Assembly: GCF_020164745.1 (NCBI RefSeq)
Contig: NZ_JAIUGV010000007.1
Span: 186,001 to 250,000, forward strand
Length of the DNA: 64,000 nucleotides
Source: Mesorhizobium sp. ES1-4
GTDB taxonomy: Bacteria; Pseudomonadota; Alphaproteobacteria; Rhizobiales; Rhizobiaceae
Direction of reading: 5' to 3'
Made by a program: the position numbers and the translations under genes. The notes under the pieces were generated by a model. The model saw nothing but the letters and a program-made list of their open reading frames with translations, made no database searches and was not told where the DNA came from. Numbering within the stretch: the first letter of the stretch is position 1; every line of letters starts with the position of its first letter. This document shows positions 54,635 through 61,567 of the stretch, in pieces.

Positions 54635-54662
54635 GCGCCGACAGGCGGATGCCCGTCGGCGC
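54635..54662 (-). terminator. Strong hairpin between peptide gene and SagB-type gene (attenuator-like)
   Basis: Arms GCGCCGACaGGC (54635-54646) and GCCcGTCGGCGC (54651-54662) pair over 12 positions with one mismatch around a GGAT loop. It begins ten bases after the peptide stop and ends 13 before the dehydrogenase start. There is no T-run, so it may be a processing or partial-termination stem that keeps peptide expression above enzyme expression. Confidence 0.6.
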
Positions 54663-54671
54663 CGAACGACT

Positions 54672-54767
54672 TCAGCGCTTGTTGTAGTGCATGCCCTGCG
54701 AGAAGAAGACGGTCTGCGTGCCGGCTGCAACCGTCAGCTTCGGGGCATTGGTCACTTTCTTGGCCAT
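54672..54767 (-). CDS. Putative precursor peptide (31 aa) upstream of SagB-type dehydrogenase
   Basis: A 31-codon gene not long enough for most gene callers. Start ATG at 54767, preceded on its strand by AGGGAACGAAA, an excellent Shine-Dalgarno. The product starts MAKKVTNAPKLTVAAGTQ and ends FFSQGMHYNKR. It has five Thr/Ser (T6, T12, T17, T19, S23), no Cys, a basic N-terminus and basic C-terminal end. Its position upstream of a SagB-type enzyme, behind a palindromic site and before a hairpin, is what is seen for precursor peptides of modified natural products. That function is inferred; a short leader peptide of the enzyme is the alternative. Confidence 0.6.
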   Translation of the reverse strand: MAKKVTNAPKLTVAAGTQTVFFSQGMHYNKR

Positions 54768-54793
54768 TTTCGTTCCCTTTCCCGACCCCCCAA

Positions 54794-54825
54794 TGGGATC
54801 TGTTGAAGGATCCCACAAGGGATCC
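54794..54825 (-). promoter_or_regulatory. Candidate operator: GGGATC half-sites upstream of the peptide gene
   Basis: A perfect palindrome GGATCCC-ACAA-GGGATCC (54808-54825) and a further GGGATC half-site (54795-54800) lie 28-58 bases before the peptide start. Three copies of the same half-site in 32 bases suggest a regulatory protein site in the promoter/leader. The adjacent XRE-type regulator is a candidate ligand-dependent binder; unproven. Confidence 0.5.
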
Positions 54826-54953
54826 GCGACAAGAAAGGTAAGGTCGAAAGAGTTAATGATTTGTTAAAATTGCAGTAACTCAACTATGAGCTAAAATATC
54901 TTTCTTGGTGTTAAAGTCTAAAGAATCGATTTTACTCAGATAGGGAGTAAGCA

Positions 54954-55040
54954 ATGGTCGGCATACGCTTTTTCTGGATGTTCTTATTCCTATTTAGCGT
55001 AAGCAAGCGGGCTAATCGAGCCCATCCCGGGCAAGGCTGA
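54954..55040 (+). CDS. Possible 28-residue membrane peptide
   Basis: ATG 54954 follows TAGGGAGTAAGCA, a good Shine-Dalgarno, and encodes MVGIRFFWMFLFLFSVSKRA plus a short polar tail, a hydrophobic then cationic peptide. It runs antiparallel into the 3' end of the XRE-type gene. It could be a real small protein or chance; codon evidence is too little to decide. Confidence 0.25.
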   Translation: MVGIRFFWMFLFLFSVSKRANRAHPGQG

Positions 55041-55761
55041 CGACAAGCTGATCGATGCTGGGATCGTCGAGCCTGACGACATGCGCCATGCGGATCGCGT
55101 GCCTGGGCCGGATATTGGACATGTCCTGCCGCATGATGACCGACACGAATGCCGGCCCAGCTTCGGTCAGAAGCATGGCCTTGCCTGTCAGCACCGGTTC
55201 GGAGATCGGTGCCCATTGCACCGAAATCAGCGACGGCTCGCCGGTCTGGCGGCGGTTGATGCCGCTGAAATAGATCCAGTTGAGGCGCGAAATCGCCACG
55301 CCATAGTGATTGCCGCGCGCCCGCGCCCAGGTCGAGCCGCCGCGCTCCGACCATCCGGTTACCCTGCGGAACGTCACCAACTCGGCCTCGCGGCGTATGA
55401 AGGTCACCGAACGCATCAGCAGGTCGGAGCGGGTCGGGATCGAAAAATAGGTGAAATAGGTGCCGCCCGCGATCGACGGGGCGGGCGGACGGATCATCTG
55501 GATGAACAGGCTTTCGGAAATCGGTGGCAGGCCGGCAACCGGGAGATCCGGAGTGCCGGGATCCCGGTAAAGTTCGGCTTCATCGATGCTGAAGTAGTCG
55601 CAGATCAGCTTGGCCGTGGCCTTGTTGGGAACGGTCTGCCCTTGCAGGTAACGCTCGAACTGCGTACGGTTGATGCCCAACTCGCGGCATACCGCGCTAA
55701 TGGAGGCATGGTCCTTGCAGAGCCGTCTGAGATTTGCAGCGAGATTCTCGCGAATTGACAC
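55012..55761 (-). CDS. XRE-type transcriptional regulator
   Basis: A 249-residue protein with an N-terminal Cro/CI helix-turn-helix (NLRRLCKDHASISAVCREL and GINRTQFERYLQGQTVPNKA, residues about 10-48). The C-terminal about 190 residues form a beta-rich domain without an assigned family (TYFTYFSIPTRSDLLMRSVT, SRLNWIYFSGINRRQTG), presumably a sensor. It is upstream of the peptide/SagB-type genes on the same strand with 244 bases between, so it has its own promoter; a palindrome lies 28 bases upstream of its start. Confidence 0.82.
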   Translation of the reverse strand: MSIRENLAANLRRLCKDHASISAVCRELGINRTQFERYLQGQTVPNKATAKLICDYFSIDEAELYRDPGTPDLPVAGLPPISESLFIQMIRPPAPSIAGGTYFTYFSIPTRSDLLMRSVTFIRREAELVTFRRVTGWSERGGSTWARARGNHYGVAISRLNWIYFSGINRRQTGEPSLISVQWAPISEPVLTGKAMLLTEAGPAFVSVIMRQDMSNIRPRHAIRMAHVVRLDDPSIDQLVVSLARDGLD

Positions 55762-55788
55762 GTCTTTGCTTTCGCAGGCGAATTTTCA

Positions 55789-55801
55789 TTTCGACTCGAA
55801 A
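55789..55801 (-). promoter_or_regulatory. Palindrome in the XRE-gene promoter
   Basis: TTTCGACTCGAAA is a perfect 13-bp inverted repeat 28 bases before the XRE-type start, a natural place for an autoregulatory operator. Further upstream (55941-55953) CAATTGACAATTG repeats CAATTG twice. The rest of the 300-bp gap up to the tRNA holds no gene that I can support. Confidence 0.4.
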
Positions 55802-56063
55802 ATCCCTATAGCGCCATCGGTCGCCCCGCCGAAACGCCTGACCACAACACACAGGAAAAACTGATTTGGTGACGTCAGTCTAATGGGACGGCTTGCGAAA
55901 AAAAAATAGCGCAATCCGACAGCGACCATCGCCATAAGTCCAATTGACAATTGTCTTGCGAGGAAACCCGCGAAATCGCATAGGGCCTTTTTTGGGCTAT
56001 CGACGCGGCGAACGGTGCTTGCGCCTCGCCGGCGCAGCGAAAAGTGGAGAATGATTATTCCGC

Positions 56064-56139
<76 letters not shown>

Positions 56140-56286
56140 GTCCAGCGGATGGCGCATTTATCGGGCGACGCGGTTTCCTGTCAAGGCGGCGCTTCATCGA
56201 AAACCGAACGCCGGCCGCGCGGCGCAAGCCTGCCCTTGCCGGTTTGGCGCGTAATGGCTACATGTCGGCAACAACCGGAGACCGGC

Positions 56287-56580
56287 ATGCTCGCCCTCAT
56301 TCAAACCATCGTCATGGCGCTCGACCTCTATTGGTGGGTCATCATCGCCTCGGCGATCTTTTCCTGGCTCTATGCCTTCAACGTCGTCAACTCGCGCAAC
56401 CAGTTCGTCGGCAGCATCGGCAACATGCTCTACCGGCTGACCGAGCCGGCGCTGCGGCCGATCCGCCGATTCATGCCCGATCTTGGCGGCATCGACATCT
56501 CGCCGATCATCCTGCTGCTGATCCTGTTCTTCCTCAGGCAATTCATTCTCACCACGGTCGCGCCGCTGCTGCTGGCCTGA
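56287..56580 (+). CDS. YggT family membrane protein
   Basis: A 97-residue protein with two hydrophobic segments ([20 protein letters not shown] and [20 protein letters not shown]) separated by [20 protein letters not shown], the typical YggT loop. YggT proteins are linked to cell division, shape and osmotic stress in the inner membrane; no precise activity is known. ATG 56287 is chosen; longer in-frame sequence upstream overlaps the tRNA. DUF167 (YggU) follows four bases later, a very common pairing. Confidence 0.88.
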   Translation: MLALIQTIVMALDLYWWVIIASAIFSWLYAFNVVNSRNQFVGSIGNMLYRLTEPALRPIRRFMPDLGGIDISPIILLLILFFLRQFILTTVAPLLLA

Positions 56581-56584
56581 TCGC

Positions 56585-56899
56585 ATGGGCGAGCCGTACC
56601 GCATTCGCGAGAACGGCATTGATCTGTTTGTCCGGCTGACACCGAAAGCGGCGATGGACCGGATCGATGGCGTCGAGGCGTCAGCAGACGGACGAAGTCA
56701 CGTGAAGGCGCGGGTCCGCGCCGTGCCGGAAAACGGCGCCGCCAATCAAGCGCTGGAGAAGATGGTCGCCAAGGCGCTGGGTGTTCCGGCATCGGCCGTT
56801 TCGGTCGTTGCCGGCGGCACGGCCCGGCTCAAGACGCTGCGCATTGCCGATGATCCGGAGGCGCTGGCAAGAGGTGTCGAAGCGCTTTTCCAGAATTGA
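56585..56899 (+). CDS. DUF167 (YggU-type) protein
   Basis: A 104-residue DUF167 protein: LFVRLTPKAAMDRIDGVE near residue 12, HVKARVRAVPENGAANQALE near 37-56 and LGVPASAVSVVAGGTARLKT near 66-85 are the conserved core. Function unknown; paired with yggT in most proteobacteria. Both lie just beyond the tRNA. Confidence 0.88.
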   Translation: MGEPYRIRENGIDLFVRLTPKAAMDRIDGVEASADGRSHVKARVRAVPENGAANQALEKMVAKALGVPASAVSVVAGGTARLKTLRIADDPEALARGVEALFQN

Positions 56900-56979
56900 G
56901 ATGCGGGCCGTACAGCGCCCCCTGTCCTGCCGGACATCTGCCCCGCTTGACCGAGATTGGCAGTTCAGGCGCCGACTCC

Positions 56980-57861
56980 TCAATCGCCCAGCGGCAAACG
57001 CGGGTCGTCGACCTTCAATGTGTTCACGCTCTGCTTGATACGGCGCAGGTTCTCCAGCACCTTCGGGCCGCGCGTCTCGGCAACCGATGTCACGATCATG
57101 TCGACGATCGCCAGCAGCGCGTAGCGCGACGATGTCGGCTTGTAGATGTTGCCGTCCTCCAGCGGCAGCAGATGGATGACCGTGTCGGCGGCCTTGGCCA
57201 ATGCGGAGTCGGGCGCGGTGACGGCCACCGTGGCGGCGCCATATTGCTGGGCGACCTGCACCGCCTCGATGACCGAGCGCGCATAGCCCGAGACCGAGAA
57301 GGCGACCACGGTGGTGTCTGGCGTGGCGACGGCGGCGTACATGCGCTGCAGTTGGCCGTCGATCTGCGCCAGAACCGGCAGGCCGAGCCTGAACAGCCTG
57401 TTCTGCATTTCGGTCGCCATCATCGAGGAAATGCCACCCGAACCGATGCACAGCACGTTGCCCGACGCCGCAAGGCGCGCGGCGACATCGACCAATGTCG
57501 TCATGTCGAGGTTCTCGCCGGCGCGCTGGATGGCTGTAACAGCCGCTTCGGTGATGGCCGACGCAATGCGCTGCTCGCGCGCGTCGCGGCTCAGCGGCTC
57601 CGGTGACAGATACTGGCCGCCGATGGCAATGGCCTGCGCCAGGTAGAACTTGAAGTCACGCAAGCCCTCGCAGCCGAGGTTGCGGCAAAACCGGGTGACC
57701 GTCGGCTCACTGACGCCGACGCGCGCGGCGATCTCGGAGATCGCCGCCTTGGAGGCGAAGTCGAGGTCGGACAGAACGAGGCTTGCCAGCCGCCTATCCG
57801 ACTTGGTGCCGTCCTGCGACATCAGCTGCAGCCGCGTGATGATGTCGGCCGGCGTCTTCAT
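56980..57861 (-). CDS. RpiR/MurR family transcriptional regulator
   Basis: A 293-residue RpiR-type regulator: N-terminal helix-turn-helix (AAISEIAARVGVSEPTVTRF and CRNLGCEGLRDFKFYLAQA, residues about 38-78) and a C-terminal SIS sugar-phosphate-binding domain (VLCIGSGGISSMMATEMQNR near 143, VVAFSVSGYARSVIEAVQVA near 187). HexR belongs to this family. It lies at the end of a minus-strand operon with the sugar ABC ATPase and SDR, 16 bases from the ATPase stop, and presumably controls the divergent importer genes. Confidence 0.9.
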   Translation of the reverse strand: MKTPADIITRLQLMSQDGTKSDRRLASLVLSDLDFASKAAISEIAARVGVSEPTVTRFCRNLGCEGLRDFKFYLAQAIAIGGQYLSPEPLSRDAREQRIASAITEAAVTAIQRAGENLDMTTLVDVAARLAASGNVLCIGSGGISSMMATEMQNRLFRLGLPVLAQIDGQLQRMYAAVATPDTTVVAFSVSGYARSVIEAVQVAQQYGAATVAVTAPDSALAKAADTVIHLLPLEDGNIYKPTSSRYALLAIVDMIVTSVAETRGPKVLENLRRIKQSVNTLKVDDPRLPLGD

Positions 57862-57877
57862 ATCCGGGTTTCCGTCG

Positions 57878-58954
57878 TCATCTCAGTGGCAGGCCCGTCG
57901 CCGTGTCGAACAGATGGATGTTGCCGGGATCGACCGAGACCGGGAGCAGTTCGCCTGGCCGGACCGGCACACGGTCGCGGAACACGGCCCGCACCGTGTC
58001 GGCGCCGATGGCGCCGTAGACATGGGTTTCGGAACCAGTCGGCTCGACGACGTCAACCTTGAGCGCCATGGCGTCGGCGGCTTCACCGATGATGAAGTGC
58101 TCGGGCCGGATGCCGGCTTCGACGGCACTGCCTGCCGGCACCGGTTTGCCGGCGAGCGCAAGCCGCCCGCCGCCGGCCGACTCGAACCAGGTCTGGTCGG
58201 GGGTCGTCTTCAGCGCTCCGGAAACAAAGCTCATCGACGGCGAACCGAGGAAGCCGGCGACGAACTTGTTGGCCGGCCGGTCGTAGAGCTCCAGCGGTGC
58301 CCCGACCTGCTGGATCCTGCCGCGGTCCATCACCACGATGCGGTCGGCCATGGTCATGGCCTCGATCTGGTCGTGGGTGACGTAGACGATGGTCGACTTC
58401 AGCCGCTGGTGCAGCGCCTTGATCTCGGTGCGCATCTGCACGCGCAATTGGGCGTCGAGGTTGGAGAGCGGTTCGTCGAACAGGAATACCGACGGCTCGC
58501 GCACGATGGCACGGCCCATGGCGACGCGCTGACGCTGGCCGCCCGAGAGCTGGCGGGGGTAGCGGTCGAGATAGGAGAATAGGTTGAGGACGCCGGACGC
58601 CTTCTTGACCTTCTGATCGATGGCGGTGCGGCTCTCGCCCCGGATCTTCGGGCCGAAGCCGATATTATCCGATGCCTTAAGATGCGGAAACAGTGCGTAG
58701 GACTGAAACACCATGGCGATGTTGCGCTGCTGCGGCGGCAGGTCGTTGGCGCGCGTGCCGCCGATCAACAGATCGCCGGAACTGATGGTCTCCAACCCCG
58801 CCAGCATGCGCAGCAAGGTCGACTTGCCGCAGCCGGATGGGCCGACCAGCACGACGAACTCGCCGCTCTTGATGTCGAGGCTGATGTTCTCGAGGATTTT
58901 GTGCTGGCCGAAGGATTTCGACAGGTTGCGAAACTCGACGTCGGTCATGGTCAC
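57878..58954 (-). CDS. Sugar ABC transporter ATPase (UgpC/MalK-like)
   Basis: A 358-residue importer ATPase: Walker A VLVGPSGCGKSTLLRMLAG near residue 36, signature QLSGGQRQRVAMGRAIV near 135, Walker B VFLFDEPLSNLDAQLRVQM near 156, switch THDQIEAM, and a C-terminal regulatory domain with two TOBE motifs. It would energise the importer whose binding protein and permeases are on the plus strand at 59.9-63.3 kb. Its start overlaps the SDR stop (ATGA). Confidence 0.92.
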   Translation of the reverse strand: MTMTDVEFRNLSKSFGQHKILENISLDIKSGEFVVLVGPSGCGKSTLLRMLAGLETISSGDLLIGGTRANDLPPQQRNIAMVFQSYALFPHLKASDNIGFGPKIRGESRTAIDQKVKKASGVLNLFSYLDRYPRQLSGGQRQRVAMGRAIVREPSVFLFDEPLSNLDAQLRVQMRTEIKALHQRLKSTIVYVTHDQIEAMTMADRIVVMDRGRIQQVGAPLELYDRPANKFVAGFLGSPSMSFVSGALKTTPDQTWFESAGGGRLALAGKPVPAGSAVEAGIRPEHFIIGEAADAMALKVDVVEPTGSETHVYGAIGADTVRAVFRDRVPVRPGELLPVSVDPGNIHLFDTATGLPLR

Positions 58955-59721
58955 GCTCCCAATATGTCGTCGATGAACGGCAGGCAGCCGGCGGTCAATC
59001 CCGCATCCACGGGCATCACCACGCCTGTTACGCCCGAGGCGCGGTCGGAAGCAAGGAAAGCCACCGCTTCGGCCACTTCCGAGGCATTGACGATGCGGCC
59101 GAGCGGATAAAGCCGCTTGAGCTTGCCCAGGATCTCCGGGTCCTTGGCGAGGCGATGGTCCCAGGCGGCGGTGCGGATCGATCCCGGGCAGACCACATTG
59201 GCGCGCACGCCGCTGCGGCCCAGCTCGACGGCGATCGATTTGGCATAAGCGTTGATGCCGGCCTTGGCGGCGGCATAAGCGGGGTTGCCGAAATGCGCGA
59301 TGGCGTTGACGGAGGAGATGAAGACGACGCTGCCGGAACCGCGCGCGGCCATCGCCTTGGCGATGGGGTCGGCGAAAACCATTACCCCGGTGAGGTTGAG
59401 GTCGAGTTCATGCTCGATCCTGTCCGCCGTCAGGGCATCAAGCGTCTCGGCGCGGGTCCAGCCGGCATTGTTGATCAGGATATCGGGGACGCCGTCCTTT
59501 TCGAGCACGGCGGCGGTCGCGGCTTCGATGGAAGCGCGATCGAGAAGGTCGAAGACATGGCGCGAGGCAAGGTGCGGGCTCGCCAGCGCCTCCCCGGACT
59601 GGTCGCAGCCAACCACCCGCGCGCCCCTGGCCGCCAGCAGCGCAACGATCGCCGAGCCAAGGCCGCCACCGGCGCCGGTGACAACGACGGTCCTGCCTTC
59701 GAATTCGGCTCTCGAAACCAC
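58951..59721 (-). CDS. Short-chain dehydrogenase/reductase (SDR)
   Basis: A 256-residue classical SDR: VVVTGAGGGLGSAIVALLAA (residues 11-30), ILINNAGWTRAETLDALTA near 80, FISSVNAIAHFGNPAYAAAKAG with the Ser/Tyr/Lys triad near 135-158, and NVVCPGSIRTAAWD near 177. It is the first gene of the minus-strand operon with the ATPase and RpiR regulator. A sugar or sugar-alcohol substrate is likely from context. Confidence 0.88.
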   Translation of the reverse strand: MVSRAEFEGRTVVVTGAGGGLGSAIVALLAARGARVVGCDQSGEALASPHLASRHVFDLLDRASIEAATAAVLEKDGVPDILINNAGWTRAETLDALTADRIEHELDLNLTGVMVFADPIAKAMAARGSGSVVFISSVNAIAHFGNPAYAAAKAGINAYAKSIAVELGRSGVRANVVCPGSIRTAAWDHRLAKDPEILGKLKRLYPLGRIVNASEVAEAVAFLASDRASGVTGVVMPVDAGLTAGCLPFIDDILGA

Positions 59722-59774
59722 GGCGCTTGCTCCTCCCGCAGGTCAGACAGATGCCGGCAGGCTAGAGAATCGAA

Positions 59775-59789
59775 TGTAATTAAGCAACA
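59775..59789. promoter_or_regulatory. Candidate RpiR-type operator in the divergent promoter
   Basis: TGTAATTAAGCAACA resembles the TGTAATTAAATTACA-type sites bound by HexR-like RpiR regulators (12 of 15 positions). It lies in the 178-bp gap between the SDR and binding-protein genes. A match to a neighbouring regulator's family is suggestive only. Confidence 0.4.
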
Positions 59790-59899
59790 TGATAATCCGC
59801 TTGCATGCCGCCAATTCCTCGATAATGTAGGAAAGTCACATAAATCCTGGCTCGGCGCCGGCACAGGCGCAAAGGTGCGGAACAAATGGGAGAGATCGG

Positions 59900-61126
59900 A
59901 TGAACCTCGCGAAATGGACTGCCGGCCTGATGGCCGGAATGGGCATGCTCGCCTACGCGGCGCAAGCGGAGGCAGGCGAAGTGCGGGTTACCGTAGCCGA
60001 ATACAGCGCCAAGACCGGCCCCTATTTCGAGCAGGTCAAGAAGGAGTTCGAGGCGAAGAACCCTGGCATCACGGTCAAGTTCGAAGTGGTGCCGTGGGAT
60101 GTGCTCTTGCAGAAGCTGACCACCGACATCACCGCCGGCACCAATGCCGATCTGTCGATCATCGGCACGCGCTGGCTGATCGACTTCGTCCAGCAGGATG
60201 TGGCCGAGCCGCTCGACAGCTACATCACGCCCGAATTCAAGGGCCGCTTCATCGATACCTTCCTGTCGCCGTCGATCATGGGCGGCAAGACCTATGGCCT
60301 GCCGATCGCCGCCTCGGCGCGCGCCATGTACTACAACAAGGAGCTGTTCGAGAAAGCCGGCATCGCCAAGCCGCCGGCAACCTGGACCGAACTGCAGGAG
60401 GATGCGCGCAAGATCAAGGCGCAGGGCGCCTTCGGTTTCGGCCTGCAGGGCAAGGAGATCGAGACCGACGTCTATTACTACTACGCCATGTGGTCGCAGG
60501 GCACCGAGATCCTCAACAAGGACGGCACGTCGGGCCTGAGCACGCCCGGTGCGCTCGAAGCCGCCAAGCTCTACAAGTCGATGATCGACGAGGGGCTGAC
60601 CGAGCCCGGCGTCACCTCCAACAACCGCGAGGACGTGCAGAACCTGTTCAAGCAGGGCAAGGTCGGCATGATGATCACGGCGCCTTTCCTGTCCAACCAG
60701 ATCAAGGATGAAGCGCCGAACCTCAAATACGGCGTGGCCGCCATCCCGGCGGGCCCGACCGGCGCACGTGGCACCTATGGCGTCACCGATTCCATGATCA
60801 TGTTCAAGAACTCCAAGAACAAGGACGAGGCCTGGAAGCTGATGGACTTCCTGTTCACCACGGAGCAGCGCGCCAAGTTCACGCAAGGCGAGGGCTTCCT
60901 GCCGGTGAACAAGGAAGAAGCCAAGATGGACTACTACGTCAACAACGCCGATCTGGCCGCCTTTACCGCTCTGCTTCCGGATGCCCGTTTCGCGCCGGTC
61001 ATCCCGGGCTGGGAAGAAGTCGCCCAGATCACATCGGATGCGATGCAGAAGATATATCTCGGCGGCGACCCCGAGGCAGGTCTGAAGGAGGCGGCGGCCA
61101 AGGCCAACGCCGTGTTGAAGAAGTAG
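59900..61126 (+). CDS. Sugar ABC transporter periplasmic binding protein (type-1 solute-binding)
   Basis: A 408-residue cluster-D sugar-binding protein. Signal peptide MNLAKWTAGLMAGMGMLAYA, cleaved near residue 25; mature motifs YSAKTGPYFEQVKKEFEAKN, ITVKFEVVPWDVLLQKLTTD and GKTYGLPIAASARAMYYNKE. ATG follows GGGAGAG. The permease genes lie 440 bases downstream, beyond hairpins and a repeat, so binding protein and permeases may be expressed at different levels. The substrate is unknown. Confidence 0.92.
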   Translation: MNLAKWTAGLMAGMGMLAYAAQAEAGEVRVTVAEYSAKTGPYFEQVKKEFEAKNPGITVKFEVVPWDVLLQKLTTDITAGTNADLSIIGTRWLIDFVQQDVAEPLDSYITPEFKGRFIDTFLSPSIMGGKTYGLPIAASARAMYYNKELFEKAGIAKPPATWTELQEDARKIKAQGAFGFGLQGKEIETDVYYYYAMWSQGTEILNKDGTSGLSTPGALEAAKLYKSMIDEGLTEPGVTSNNREDVQNLFKQGKVGMMITAPFLSNQIKDEAPNLKYGVAAIPAGPTGARGTYGVTDSMIMFKNSKNKDEAWKLMDFLFTTEQRAKFTQGEGFLPVNKEEAKMDYYVNNADLAAFTALLPDARFAPVIPGWEEVAQITSDAMQKIYLGGDPEAGLKEAAAKANAVLKK

Positions 61127-61145
61127 GGCCGTGCTCAAGAAATAG
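61109..61145 (+). repeat. Duplicated end of the binding-protein gene
   Basis: GCCGTGTTGAAGAAGTAG (61109-61126, encoding AVLKK and the stop) is repeated as GCCGTGCTCAAGAAATAG at 61128-61145, also AVLKK-stop when read alone. The copies are 19 bases apart, so the second is out of frame and untranslated. Confidence 0.75.
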
Positions 61146-61164
61146 GGCGTATCTCCCTGCGCCC

Positions 61165-61198
61165 GTGGCGCGCCCCCGACTCAGGCGGGGCGCGCCAC
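61165..61198 (+). terminator. Hairpin after the binding-protein gene
   Basis: Perfect 12-bp arms GTGGCGCGCCCC and GGGGCGCGCCAC with a 10-base loop, 38 bases after the stop codon. No T-run follows. It likely ends or stabilises the binding-protein transcript. Confidence 0.6.
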
Positions 61199-61258
61199 AC
61201 TCACCCCAGTCTCCAGGCAAAGGATAGATCGCGAGTGTCAGCGCCGCCCAGCCAGACT

Positions 61259-61295
61259 CCTTTCCTCTCCCCCGATGGACGGGGGAGAGGAAAGG
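61259..61295. terminator. Second strong hairpin between binding protein and permeases
   Basis: Perfect 15-bp arms CCTTTCCTCTCCCCC and GGGGGAGAGGAAAGG around GATGGAC. Such a stem is expected to block or attenuate readthrough to the permease genes. It resembles the CTCCCC-type palindromes common in rhizobial intergenic regions. Confidence 0.65.
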
Positions 61296-61378
61296 CCCCC
61301 TTCCGCAACTGCTGCAGAGGACGGGTAGGCAGGTGAGGGGCAGCGCAGACGTCTGGAGGGAATTCGGAACCCGGCGCC

Positions 61379-61495
61379 TAGAGCATGATGCCGAAAAGTG
61401 TGAAATGGTTTTCGGATGACATCATGCTCTATCTCTTTGATTTAGAGACGGATTCAGATTTCAGGTCGACTCGACCTGAAATCATCCGGCTCTAG
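61379..61495. repeat. Composite intergenic palindrome (two stems)
   Basis: The first stem (61379-61431) starts TAGAGCATGATG and ends CATCATGCTCTA with inner CCGAAAA/TTTTCGG, the same family as 44028-44074. The second (61457-61483) has 13-bp arms GATTTCAGGTCGA/TCGACCTGAAATC around one base. A closing CTCTAG at 61490-61495 pairs with CTAGAG at 61378. No gene in the 440-bp gap 61127-61567. Confidence 0.8.
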
Positions 61496-61567
61496 GAGAA
61501 CAGACCGGAAATAGTCCCGCTGGCAAGCAGCGCCACCGATGCCTCGCAATGCGGTATAAACCAGCCG

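Noticed and set aside
53542..54816. Longer start (54816) for the SagB-type dehydrogenase
   Set aside because: It would run antisense-free through the peptide gene and hairpin in another frame and gives a non-homologous polar extension; starts at 54621-54600 fit better.
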